Assembly: GCA_016782885.1 (NCBI GenBank)
Contig: JADHXQ010000041.1
Coordinates: 1 to 37,774 of the forward strand
Length of the DNA: 37,774 bases
Direction: 5' to 3'
DNA from: Phycisphaerae bacterium
GTDB taxonomy: Bacteria > Planctomycetota > Phycisphaerae > SM23-33
How positions within the stretch are numbered: the first letter of the stretch is position 1; the number at the start of each line of letters is the position of its first letter. Under the pieces are notes generated by a model. It searched no databases. It saw only the letters and a program-made list of their open reading frames with translations, and had not been told where the DNA came from. The position numbers and the translations under genes were made by a program. This document shows, one piece after another, positions 25,677 through 34,352 of the stretch.

Positions 25677-26885
25677 ATGACTGTAGCTTATTTTGACTGC
25701 TTCGCCGGAGCCGGTGGAGACATGATCGTCGCCGCCCTGCTTGATGCAGGCTGCGATATCGATGCGCTGAGGGCGGGATTGGGCAATTTGGACATCGGCG
25801 CCTGCACATTGGCCGCCGAGCCCGCCGGCAGGGGCGGAATCTCCGGAACGAAATTCGACGTGCAGCTATCTCCCGATGACGACAAGCATCCCCATCGCGG
25901 TCTGAAAGACTGTCTCGACCTGATTAAGCGCGCCGATCTCCCGACCAGGGCGGCCCAGCGGGCGTCGGAGATTTTCACTCGCCTCGCCCGGGCCGAAGCC
26001 CAGGTCCACGGATGTACAATCGCCGAAGTACACTTCCACGAAGTTGGCGCCGTTGACAGCATTGTCGACATCGTCGGCGCCTGCCTGGCGCTGGAACTGC
26101 TGGAAATCGAGCAAATCTTCTGTTCGGTGATTCCGGTGGGCAGCGGTACGATAACGTGCCAGCACGGGACTATTCCCGTTCCCTCACCGGCCACCGCCGA
26201 ACTTCTGCGGGGTTTCAAGACCCGCCAGGGCCCTATCGCCGGGGAGATGACCACTCCTACGGCCGCCGCGGTCCTGACCACACTGGCCGGCCGGCTCGGT
26301 GATATGCCCGCTATGGACGTCTCGGCGGTAGGTTACGGCGCCGGGACGCGCAACAGCGACGAAATACCAAATCTGCTGCGAGTCTTCGTTGGCGAGCTAA
26401 GCGACTGCGGTGCGGTCGACACTGTGGTTGAACTTACAGTTAATCTGGACGATTGCACCGGTGAGATTATCGGAGCAACAATCGAAATGCTGCTCGCCTC
26501 GGGCTGCCTCGACGCCTGGGCGGCGCCGATCGTCATGAAAAAATCGCGTCCGGCGTGGCAGTTGTCGGTGTTGTGCGGGCCCGCTGATGTTAGCGAGGCC
26601 GAGGATATCCTGCTGACCCAAACTACGTCTTTCGGCGTGCGGCGAAGGGTCTGCCAGCGCAGCAAACTCACCCGGGAGTTTCATACCGTCACAACCCCCT
26701 TCGGACCGATCAGGATGAAGCTTGGGCGGCGCGGCGGATCGATATTGACAGCCTCACCGGAATTCGACGATTGCCGGCAGGCCGCACAAAGTCACGCTGT
26801 GCCCGTGAAAAAGGTCATGGATGCCGCACGGGCGGCATTCGACGCTGACGACCGGAAAAACCCCGCCCAGAAGGGTCGCAAGTAA
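25677..26885 (+). CDS. larC: Nickel-pincer cofactor nickel insertase LarC
   Basis: A 402-residue protein that inserts nickel (CTP-dependent) into the pincer nucleotide cofactor of lactate racemase and related LarA enzymes. Blocks: AYFDCFAGAGGDMIVAALLD at the N-terminus, HFHEVGAVDSIVDIVGAC, VPVPSPATAELL-like (IPVPSPATAELLRGF) and MTTPTAAAVL in the LarC1 half; NLDDCTGEIIG and the C-terminal KSRPAWQLSVL region in LarC2. Both halves are in one uninterrupted frame, whereas in Lactobacillus plantarum a frameshift joins them. No larA, larB or larE is nearby. The stop overlaps the next start (TAATG). Confidence 0.92.
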   Translation: MTVAYFDCFAGAGGDMIVAALLDAGCDIDALRAGLGNLDIGACTLAAEPAGRGGISGTKFDVQLSPDDDKHPHRGLKDCLDLIKRADLPTRAAQRASEIFTRLARAEAQVHGCTIAEVHFHEVGAVDSIVDIVGACLALELLEIEQIFCSVIPVGSGTITCQHGTIPVPSPATAELLRGFKTRQGPIAGEMTTPTAAAVLTTLAGRLGDMPAMDVSAVGYGAGTRNSDEIPNLLRVFVGELSDCGAVDTVVELTVNLDDCTGEIIGATIEMLLASGCLDAWAAPIVMKKSRPAWQLSVLCGPADVSEAEDILLTQTTSFGVRRRVCQRSKLTREFHTVTTPFGPIRMKLGRRGGSILTASPEFDDCRQAAQSHAVPVKKVMDAARAAFDADDRKNPAQKGRK

Positions 26886-28060
26886 TGGTAGTATCCTGCG
26901 TCGTCCTTACAGTGTTTTCCGTGCTGGTGACCATGGTGTGGATATCACGCCACGTAATGATCTACCAGCAGCAGCGCAGCGGGCGGATGTTGGGGCCCGA
27001 CTGCCCCGGACCGGGAGACGACCCGCCGCTGATCAGCGTGATGGTGGCCGCAAAGGATGAGGAAGCCTGCATCGAACGGTGCGTCCGGTCCATGCTGGGG
27101 CAGGATTATCCCAACTTCGAGATGATAGTCTGCAACGACCGAAGCGACGATAATACCGCCGAAATAGTCGAACGGATCGCCGCCGAAGACCCCCGCCTGA
27201 GGTTGGTGAACATCGAGAACCTCCCCGAAGGCTGGTGCGGAAAGAACAACGCGATGCAGACGGGAATCGCCCAGTCAAACGGCGAGTGGATATGCATGAT
27301 CGACGCGGACTGCCGCCAGACGTCCAACCGAACGCTCTCCGTTGCCCTGCAACACGCACGCGATAACGATATCGACCTCTTCAGCATCCTGCCCGACCTG
27401 GAGATGAACGGTTTCTGGGAAAAGACCATCCAACCAGTCTGCAGCGGTGTGATGATGATCTGGTTCAGCCCCGACAAGGTCAACAATCCCGCCAAGCCCA
27501 ACGCGTACGCCAACGGCGCGTTTATGCTGATGCGCCGCGAGGTTTACCAGGCGATCGGAACGCACGAAGCAGTAAAGGGCGAGGTCAACGAAGATATGCA
27601 CATGGCCGACCGCGTCAAAACCAGCGGGAAGAAACTCCGCGTTCTGCGGAGCGACGGTTTGTATACGGTCAGGATGTACACATCCTTCAAGCAGATAATA
27701 CGAGGCTGGTCCCGCATTTTCTTCGGGACGTTTGGGACTCTCAAGCGTCTTACGATCTCGTTTCTGCTGATGACGGTCATGGGCCTCCTTCCATATGCCG
27801 CGGCGCTGGTGGGACTGCTTGGACTCGGCTCCGGCGCCCCGACCGCGGCGATGGTGTGCGGGGTTGCGGGCCTCGTTGGAGTCGCAATGCAGTTGAGCGT
27901 CATTTTCAGGTACTACCGCCTGCTCGGAAATGCGGGAGTGCTGGCATTGACGTATCCCATGGCATGTATCATCACACTGTACGTGATTCTCATTTCAATG
28001 ACGAAACTTCGCGCCAGCGCAACGGTAACCTGGAAGTCCACCACCTACTCCAAGAGATGA
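26885..28060 (+). CDS. GT2 membrane glycosyltransferase
   Basis: A 391-residue family 2 glycosyltransferase with one N-terminal membrane helix (VVLTVFSVLVTMVWIS), a GT-A domain (SVMVAAKDEEACIERCVRSM, NDRSDDNT, MIDADCR as the DxD metal site, and the ANGAFMLMRREVY acceptor region) and three or four C-terminal membrane helices (about 295-375). The layout resembles the HpnB/CrtQ-like transferases that act on lipid or isoprenoid acceptors. The acceptor cannot be told from sequence. The start overlaps the larC stop by one base. Confidence 0.88.
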   Translation: MVVSCVVLTVFSVLVTMVWISRHVMIYQQQRSGRMLGPDCPGPGDDPPLISVMVAAKDEEACIERCVRSMLGQDYPNFEMIVCNDRSDDNTAEIVERIAAEDPRLRLVNIENLPEGWCGKNNAMQTGIAQSNGEWICMIDADCRQTSNRTLSVALQHARDNDIDLFSILPDLEMNGFWEKTIQPVCSGVMMIWFSPDKVNNPAKPNAYANGAFMLMRREVYQAIGTHEAVKGEVNEDMHMADRVKTSGKKLRVLRSDGLYTVRMYTSFKQIIRGWSRIFFGTFGTLKRLTISFLLMTVMGLLPYAAALVGLLGLGSGAPTAAMVCGVAGLVGVAMQLSVIFRYYRLLGNAGVLALTYPMACIITLYVILISMTKLRASATVTWKSTTYSKR

Positions 28061-28079
28061 TACGCCCGCGCAACCGTTG

Positions 28080-28985
28080 TCACTTCTTACAGGCGGTCAG
28101 AAGGGCCTGGTGAAATTCGCCCGGGTCTTCCTGGAATTCCAGCGTGTGCGCCCCGCTCAGCGATATCACTTCGGCGCGTCCGTCCGTCAATCGCGTTATT
28201 AACCGGGCGGTCGCCTCGCTGTTTATGATGCGGTCATCCGATGACAGTATCAGCGTTACGGGCATTCTCAACCGGCCAACGGGCCCTCGCGTTACAAGGC
28301 GATTGAGGCATCGGCTTGCGTACATGAAGCGGGCCGTAGCCCAATGCAAAGCCAGCTCGTCTCCGCGGATGAACTCCTGCATAGGCTCGTTGTTGGTGAA
28401 CAGTTCGCTCTCCCCCAGCGGTATGGCGAACCGCGCTCGCGGACGAACCAACAGGCATGCCGCAATCGCCAGTTTGGTTACCGGCGATACGTCGACGAGA
28501 GGCAGTATGCCCGGTGCTATCAGCGTAAGGGACGCAATCGCTTCGGCGTCTTGGGACGATACCCCCCAGGCTGCAGCCAGCTTTCCTCCCCAACTTACGC
28601 CCACCAGCGCCAGGCGCCGCGAACCGGTCTGCTCGAGGACGAATCGAACAGATGCACGCACATCGTCGAGTATCTGACCGGACGAGCGGGCGTGCCCCCT
28701 GTCGGACCGATTGGACCCGCTGCCTCGCCTGGTGACCTGAAAGACCTCGTGTCCGTTTGCGGCGAGTTGAGATGCCGAGGCGAAGAACCAACCCGGATGC
28801 GACTGGATTCCGTGCAGGTAGAGCACCGGAAGCAGATCTCCCCGGTCGACGGGAGGCCTGTGGCGGAAGACTCCGGTGACATAACCGTCATCAAGAGTCA
28901 ACTCGCCCCTGTCAGGCCAGCCGGTATTCGGCGGAGCGAAAGGCGTGGAGTATTCGGGATCGCTCTGTAATTTATCGTCGCACAT
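28080..28985 (-). CDS. Alpha/beta hydrolase (lysophospholipase-like)
   Basis: A 301-residue cytoplasmic hydrolase (no signal peptide). VLYLHGIQSHPGWF is the oxyanion region, VGVSWGGK the nucleophile elbow (GxSxG with Ser), ILSSDDRIINSEAT the acid Asp block, and SLSGAHTLEFQED the catalytic His. The ATG at 28985 is chosen over a GTG at 29000; neither has a strong ribosome binding site. It lies about 50 bases before the rodA stop on the opposite reading order (rodA is upstream on the same strand), so read-through from the elongasome operon is possible. Confidence 0.85.
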   Translation of the reverse strand: MCDDKLQSDPEYSTPFAPPNTGWPDRGELTLDDGYVTGVFRHRPPVDRGDLLPVLYLHGIQSHPGWFFASASQLAANGHEVFQVTRRGSGSNRSDRGHARSSGQILDDVRASVRFVLEQTGSRRLALVGVSWGGKLAAAWGVSSQDAEAIASLTLIAPGILPLVDVSPVTKLAIAACLLVRPRARFAIPLGESELFTNNEPMQEFIRGDELALHWATARFMYASRCLNRLVTRGPVGRLRMPVTLILSSDDRIINSEATARLITRLTDGRAEVISLSGAHTLEFQEDPGEFHQALLTACKK

Positions 28986-29033
28986 AAAGTAACAGGACAC
29001 GTTTTGTATCCGCCTCGGCGGAAAGTTTTTACA

Positions 29034-30410
29034 TTACATTCTACGGAAGTCCGGTCGACCGTTTTCCGCTATTGGACCGTACGGGGCCGGCGGTCTGGTG
29101 CGCTTCTCGCCATGTTCAAACGGGCGTCGCGACAGCAGGAGGGGCCTGTGATAGCCCACGTTAACCAATATCCCCAAGGCCGCGCAATTGACCACCAGGG
29201 ACGAGCCCCCGTAACTGATCAGCGGAAGGGTCATTCCGGTAATCGGACCAAGCCCGACCGTCATGCCGATATTAATCAATATCTGAGATGCCAGCAGTGC
29301 AAGGACCCCCACCGCCAGCAACCGCCCGAACGGATCGTACGTGACGATTGCGATTTCCACACCGAACAGGAAGATCACACCATACAAAAACAACACGCCC
29401 AGGCACCCGGTCAGGCCCCACTGGCCTCCAATTACCGAGAAGATAAAATCGGTGTGATCGTCCGGCAGCATCTGAAAGTACCTGGCGCTATCGTTCCAAT
29501 CGCTCCGCCCTGTCCAGCGACCCGAGCCCATGATCATCTTGGACTGGTGCAACTGGTATCCGATTCCCCTTGTGATACCGGATTCCTCCTGCCTCAACCA
29601 CCCGTCGATCCTCTTGAGCTGGTGTGACTTCATAATCGCCAGAGGCGCCGCGCAGAAAACATAATCATCGTCGACGGAATCCAAAAACCCGTACGACAGC
29701 GCCCGGCGCGTCCTGTCTTCGGGGTCTCTGCTGCCGGCCGGCGATTTTACCGGGACAGGCATGAATATCACCGCGCTGGCAATGACTATAATGCCCAGCA
29801 GATGCCTCAATTTCGCCCCGGCCATAAAGAGCATTATATAGAGCGTCGGCAGCAGCAGCAGGCTCGTACCGAGATCCGGTTCCTTCAGGATAAGCGCCAT
29901 GGGGATCAGCGTCAGGACAAAGGGCACTACAAGACCGCTGATCTTGCGGTAATGGTCGCCGTAACGCAGATACCACGCCAGCAGGATGATGTAGGTGAGT
30001 TTGGCTATTTCGGATGGTTGGATCTGCATGGGTCCCATCTTGATCCAACGGTGCGCCCCCCGAATCCCCGGCAGGACGCTTATCACCAATGAATGCTGCT
30101 CGCCCAGGATGCGAGGGATCGCCACCAAAGCCAGCAACACAACCAGCGTAATACCGAACAACACGTACGAAGCCCGCCCCACCTTCTGATACGGTACGAT
30201 CGACATCAGCACGAATATGGCGAGTGCGGGAGCCCAATAGATCATCTGTATTTTCCAGTACGCCGAACCGGAAGATCCTTGTGCTGAACTGAGCGCACCT
30301 GCCTCTTCGGATATCTGTATCGCACAGACACCCCAGATCATAAGACCGAGCATTGCCGCAATAATCGGCCAACTGGTGTATCTGAGGTATTGTCTGAGTG
30401 CATTTGCCAT
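29034..30410 (-). CDS. rodA: SEDS-family peptidoglycan glycosyltransferase RodA
   Basis: A 458-residue polytopic membrane protein polymerising lipid II during cell elongation. About ten membrane helices. Signature regions: RWIKMGPMQIQPSEIAKL, ILKEPDLGTSLLLLP, MLPDDHTDFIFSVIGGQWG and MTLPLISYGGSSLV. It lies 5 bases after the PBP2 gene, its partner transpeptidase. A 70-residue extracytoplasmic loop region in the middle (SRDPEDRTRRALSYGFLD onward) is longer than in the E. coli protein. Confidence 0.95.
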   Translation of the reverse strand: MANALRQYLRYTSWPIIAAMLGLMIWGVCAIQISEEAGALSSAQGSSGSAYWKIQMIYWAPALAIFVLMSIVPYQKVGRASYVLFGITLVVLLALVAIPRILGEQHSLVISVLPGIRGAHRWIKMGPMQIQPSEIAKLTYIILLAWYLRYGDHYRKISGLVVPFVLTLIPMALILKEPDLGTSLLLLPTLYIMLFMAGAKLRHLLGIIVIASAVIFMPVPVKSPAGSRDPEDRTRRALSYGFLDSVDDDYVFCAAPLAIMKSHQLKRIDGWLRQEESGITRGIGYQLHQSKMIMGSGRWTGRSDWNDSARYFQMLPDDHTDFIFSVIGGQWGLTGCLGVLFLYGVIFLFGVEIAIVTYDPFGRLLAVGVLALLASQILINIGMTVGLGPITGMTLPLISYGGSSLVVNCAALGILVNVGYHRPLLLSRRPFEHGEKRTRPPAPYGPIAENGRPDFRRM

Positions 30411-30415
30411 CGGAG

Positions 30416-32383
30416 CTATTTCAGGTATCCGTACTGCGGATTCTCCAGCAGGTGGATGAGGTCTCGTGCGATGGGACCCGCATTCGCCCCCCCCCCGCCG
30501 ACGGTGACGTACTCGACAACTATCGCGAAGGCATATTTCGGGCTATTGTAAGGTGCGAACCCGACACACCATGCCATGTCGCCGCGGAGCACCATGTTGG
30601 AAGTCCGCTCTTCGGGATCAGCACGTCCATTACCATTGAGGTCCGGTATGTGAGGTTGGACGGTGGCAGTACCGGTCTTGGCGCATACGGCGGTTCCGGG
30701 CATATTTGCGCGGAAGTATTTGTTGGCGGTTCCGCCCGATTCACTTACGACCTTTCGCATTCCGAGCCTGACGGCCTCCGCGTGTTTCGACGAAACGGGC
30801 AGTTGGCGGCGCACAGGTTTTGGACCGCCTTCCAGGGCAATTATCGGGGAGCGAAATTCACCACTGGCGGCTATAGTGGCTATCGCATTGGCCACGTGCA
30901 GCGGTGTTGCGTCCATCGGTCCCTGCCCGATCGCCAGGAGTCGCGATTCACCTACCGTCCCGCGTTTTGGCACATGTCCGGCGAGTTCTTCGGGCAGCCC
31001 GGTTCCAGGCCTGTCAGCCAACCCGAACCCCCTTAACCATTCACCGAGCATTTCGATACCAAGTTTCTCCCCAACCCAGTAGAAGTAAACGTTGCAACTT
31101 CGTTTCAGGGCATCGATCATATCGAGACTACCGTGCCCCCCCCGCCTGTGCCAACATCTGAAGCTGTCGGGCTCGTGGAGATATCCCCTGCACGTATACT
31201 CCGTACCGGGCGTGATTGCACCCACCCCCAGTGACGCAATCGCCGCAAGCGGTTTCATCGTGGACCCGGGCGGATAGAGTTTCTTTACCGCCCGATGCAG
31301 CAGCGGAAGATTCACCTTGTCGGCGAGCAGTTTTTCAAAATCCTGCTGGTATCGATTGATGTCGTAGGTTGGCACGGAGACCATCGCCAGCACCTCGCGG
31401 TTGGGAACGCCAAGCACGACCACGCAACCGTTCCTGCCGCCCATAAGGGCCTCGATATCCTTCTGGAGGCGAATGTCGATGGTGAGATGGACATCCTGCC
31501 CCTGCTGAGCCCGACGGTCCTCGGCTATTTTGCGGTCCTGCCTGATTTGATACCCGCGCTTACCCCTGAGGTATTGCTCGGACATCATCTCGATCCCCCC
31601 GCGTCCGATCATGTCGCCGTCACGGTAGTTGACTTCATTCCGGGCGAACCAGTCGCCCTCGCCCGCGGAGATGTTGTGACGATCGAGGTCTTCCTTCCAG
31701 ACTTGCGTGGTGAAACCAATTATGTGGCAGGCTGTCGAACGATATGGGTATCTCCGCCGGTTGTCGGGCCGGATCGACGCTCCCACAGTCTTGTCGATTT
31801 TACCGCGCAGGGCAACAGCGGTGTTCTCGTCAAGGCCTGCAACAATCCGGTGGGCTTGGCGCTGGCCGCGAACCGTCATTCCGACGATCTTCTCCTGGCG
31901 TTTCATGTTCCAGATAATCCGCGAAATCGTACTCTGCAGATCTTCCAGAACTGCAGCGTCCTGGCTGGGCGAAAGTTCCTCGACGCCCATATCTTTCCTT
32001 GCTGAGCGCCTGGCGGCCTCTTCGGCGAGGCGGAACGTTGTATCAACGCGGAGGCGAAATACCCTTTCGGCGCGGTCGGACGGTATCGAAAGTTCCCGCG
32101 AGATAGCCCTCACCTGACGCTTGGCCCATTTCTCGTTGGATGTCAGGAGGCGGTAGTCGAGATAGAGCGAGTAACACGGTTCGTCATAGGCGAGTATGTA
32201 TCCATTGCGATCGAGTATCCGTCCCCGCAGCGCCGGGAGCGACTTTATGTTCCGCAGCATCTCGGTGTACTGGAGACGGTAGGCATCGCCTTTGACGATC
32301 TGCAGGTAACCCAGGCGCAGAACAACGCCCACAAACATGAGTATCACTATGGCGATGAATATCTTCAGGCGATTCTTGTACAA
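30416..32383 (-). CDS. mrdA: Penicillin-binding protein 2
   Basis: A class B transpeptidase cross-linking peptidoglycan with RodA. One N-terminal membrane helix (FIAIVILMFVGVVLRLGYLQ), a dimerisation domain beginning PALRGRILDRNG, then the transpeptidase domain: YPPGSTMKPLA (active-site Ser of SxxK), SCN (SxN; RSCNVYF) and AKTGTATV (KTG). Start uncertain: an ATG at 32461 would overlap mreD by 74 bases and give an unlikely Cys-rich leader; a TTG at 32383 has GGCGGAG upstream, lies 4 bases after the mreD stop and places the helix right after YKNR. I prefer the TTG (655 residues). Confidence 0.93.
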   Translation of the reverse strand: MYKNRLKIFIAIVILMFVGVVLRLGYLQIVKGDAYRLQYTEMLRNIKSLPALRGRILDRNGYILAYDEPCYSLYLDYRLLTSNEKWAKRQVRAISRELSIPSDRAERVFRLRVDTTFRLAEEAARRSARKDMGVEELSPSQDAAVLEDLQSTISRIIWNMKRQEKIVGMTVRGQRQAHRIVAGLDENTAVALRGKIDKTVGASIRPDNRRRYPYRSTACHIIGFTTQVWKEDLDRHNISAGEGDWFARNEVNYRDGDMIGRGGIEMMSEQYLRGKRGYQIRQDRKIAEDRRAQQGQDVHLTIDIRLQKDIEALMGGRNGCVVVLGVPNREVLAMVSVPTYDINRYQQDFEKLLADKVNLPLLHRAVKKLYPPGSTMKPLAAIASLGVGAITPGTEYTCRGYLHEPDSFRCWHRRGGHGSLDMIDALKRSCNVYFYWVGEKLGIEMLGEWLRGFGLADRPGTGLPEELAGHVPKRGTVGESRLLAIGQGPMDATPLHVANAIATIAASGEFRSPIIALEGGPKPVRRQLPVSSKHAEAVRLGMRKVVSESGGTANKYFRANMPGTAVCAKTGTATVQPHIPDLNGNGRADPEERTSNMVLRGDMAWCVGFAPYNSPKYAFAIVVEYVTVGGGGANAGPIARDLIHLLENPQYGYLK

Positions 32384-32387
32384 GGGG

Positions 32388-32933
32388 TCATCTCCGCCTG
32401 AGGCGTCTGGCGTAAACTGCAATGAACCACCCGCTGCACCGTTGCAGGCCCATGCACACAAGCGGAGCGATAATGGCGGTATAGATCGAAATCCCGATTG
32501 CTTTCATTATTGCGGACCCCCAGGCAGACCACGCGAATCCCAGGAACGTCTGCATCGTCACCCACAGGCTGTGAACGATCAGGCAGAACACCAGTGTAAG
32601 CAGCGCCCTGGCATGAGCCCGTTCGCGAAAGAACGCCTCGCGGACACGATAAATCACTCCGGCTGCCAACGTGTATGCTATTGCCATTGGCCCGACGGCC
32701 GTTACCGCCCCACCCATACCACAAAGCATAAGGTCCATCGCAAAACCCAGCGACCAGGCAGCTATCATCGCGTCGCGAGGATCGCGGACCGATAATGCAA
32801 TAAAGACGGCAACTATGGCGGTAATGTCCGGTGCGATATTGCCCGTAAGGCTGAACTGAACGGGCAGCGCACCGACCGCCACCTGGACGAGTACGGCCAC
32901 GTATATCAGGATGATAAATGGAATCCATCGCAT
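32388..32933 (-). CDS. mreD: Rod shape-determining protein MreD
   Basis: A 181-residue membrane protein with about five hydrophobic helices (FIILIYVAVLVQVAV, ITAIVAVFIALSV, MDLMLCGMGG, LLTLVFCLIVHSLW, ISIYTAIIAPLVCMG). The family is poorly conserved; size, topology and position between mreC and PBP2 support the call. The ATG at 32933 is 4 bases after the mreC stop. It links MreC to the rest of the elongasome in the inner membrane. Confidence 0.85.
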   Translation of the reverse strand: MRWIPFIILIYVAVLVQVAVGALPVQFSLTGNIAPDITAIVAVFIALSVRDPRDAMIAAWSLGFAMDLMLCGMGGAVTAVGPMAIAYTLAAGVIYRVREAFFRERAHARALLTLVFCLIVHSLWVTMQTFLGFAWSAWGSAIMKAIGISIYTAIIAPLVCMGLQRCSGWFIAVYARRLRRR

Positions 32934-32937
32934 TGCG

Positions 32938-33987
32938 TCACTTCCCCCCTTTCGACGGGGGTAATTGCGAAACCAGCGAACGAACGATAAAGATGTCTCG
33001 CAGCGTTCCAAGCTCTGCTGACGGTGCAACTTTCGCGATTACAAAGTTTGGGTTCTCGTCCGACAGCGCCACGCTGACGACCTCCCCGATTCGCAACTGC
33101 ACAGGCAGTTTCGCCGACTGTCCGAGGGTCCACAGCCAATCACCAGCGAGAATGTTGTAGTCCCTGGAAATGGAATTAGTTATCAGGCCCCGCTCCCCGT
33201 CACCGCTGAGCGTGGTCGTTATGTTCTCTTTACCCTTCGTATCATAAACGTCATCGTGGGTAAGGAACACATCGGCGAGGCCCTCGGGTGTAGTGGTGGT
33301 GACTTTCCGCGGTTTGGCTGGATCGATCTTTCGCTGTAGCCATGCGTCGATCTTGAACCTCTTGTCGGTGACGAGCCTGACCCTGGCGGTGAAGCTCCCG
33401 GCGGCCTCTACCCATCCGATAAGCACCGAACCGGTAATGGGTTTGCCTGCGAAAGGTGCATGGTCGGTGATAGCACGCATCCGATCGTCTGCGGGAAGCG
33501 CCTTGGAGCGATCGGTGAGAACATCGATTACGCGCATCCCCTTCTTGACGCCGTGGATGGTTCCTTTGGTTACTGTTTGCGACTGCCCGTAGGGTAGCGC
33601 TTCGCCCAGGATCACGCGTGCCGGGATGAGTTCACACGTGTCCAGCGACGGTCTATACGCACTTCGAGTGTGCTGAATTGCGCGACACCTCTTCCACCAG
33701 TACAACCCGCGCCGGTTGCACTCATCTGCTTTGCTTCGCCACTGGTCAACTTCCCTGCGCAGCCTGGCGGCTTCGGATGCCGACATCGCGGGGGTCTCGC
33801 GGTCAACCATCGCCGATTTGAACGCGGAAGTTGAGGCCTTTACATAGTTGCTTACCGGCGCCAGGGCGCAAGCTGAGGGCATCCTCAGGTGGTCACTGAC
33901 CATTACGCCCAGGAGGGACGTAATAGCAGCGACCACCAGCATCCCAACCAGCACTGTCTTTTTGCTGAGCCTGAAACCAAACCGCAT
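32938..33987 (-). CDS. mreC: Rod shape-determining protein MreC
   Basis: A 349-residue bitopic protein: short cytoplasmic tail, one membrane helix (TVLVGMLVVAAITSLLGVMV), a helical coiled-coil stretch (about 68-95, SEAARLRREVDQWRSKADEC) and a beta-rich periplasmic domain (VIDVL, GKPITGSVLIGWVEAAGSF, LRIGEVVSVALSD). It scaffolds PBP2 and RodA in family models. The middle is diverged from proteobacterial MreC. GAGGG precedes the ATG. No mreB is in the window; in many genomes it is directly upstream. Confidence 0.85.
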   Translation of the reverse strand: MRFGFRLSKKTVLVGMLVVAAITSLLGVMVSDHLRMPSACALAPVSNYVKASTSAFKSAMVDRETPAMSASEAARLRREVDQWRSKADECNRRGLYWWKRCRAIQHTRSAYRPSLDTCELIPARVILGEALPYGQSQTVTKGTIHGVKKGMRVIDVLTDRSKALPADDRMRAITDHAPFAGKPITGSVLIGWVEAAGSFTARVRLVTDKRFKIDAWLQRKIDPAKPRKVTTTTPEGLADVFLTHDDVYDTKGKENITTTLSGDGERGLITNSISRDYNILAGDWLWTLGQSAKLPVQLRIGEVVSVALSDENPNFVIAKVAPSAELGTLRDIFIVRSLVSQLPPSKGGK

Positions 33988-34075
33988 ATTAAACCCTCGT
34001 CCCGAAGTCAGTCCAGATCAAGCATGATACTCGCGGCGCGGGCCATGCGGCAAGAGCGCAGGTGAAACTAGCTGA

Positions 34076-34336
34076 TTACGACCCGCCCGGTTGGGTCGTC
34101 GGCGCCTGAAAAGCCCCTATTGCTCCCATAGCTTTACGCAGCGTCTGGTTTTCGTGGCGAAGGTTGGCTGTCTTCTGCTCGGCAGCCACTCGCAGGCGAC
34201 GTTCCCGGGCCCACAGGACGGCAAGGAGTCCGATTATAAGCACAAGCAATATCCCAACGTACATCAGGTGGGCAGGGTTAGCGCCAGGGTGGCTGGCGGG
34301 CGATTCGGGAAGGTCGCGGTCACAGTGATTATCCAT
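34076..34336 (-). CDS. Small single-pass membrane protein with coiled coil
   Basis: An 86-residue protein. A membrane helix spans about 24-43 (LMYVGILLVLIIGLLAVLWA), then a charged helix with heptad-like leucines (EQKTANLRHENQTLRKAMG) and a short Thr/Pro/Gly tail. GGAG lies 7 bases before the ATG. It starts 16 bases after the radical SAM gene and is followed by mreC after about 90 bases. The layout resembles FtsB/FtsL- or DivIC-like small proteins, but there is no family match I can name. A role in the elongasome is inferred from position only. Confidence 0.7.
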   Translation of the reverse strand: MDNHCDRDLPESPASHPGANPAHLMYVGILLVLIIGLLAVLWARERRLRVAAEQKTANLRHENQTLRKAMGAIGAFQAPTTQPGGS

Positions 34337-34352
34337 AATAAACTCCGTGCGC

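Noticed and set aside
25677..26885. Programmed frameshift in larC as in Lactobacillus
   Set aside because: The LarC1 and LarC2 halves are in one continuous frame.
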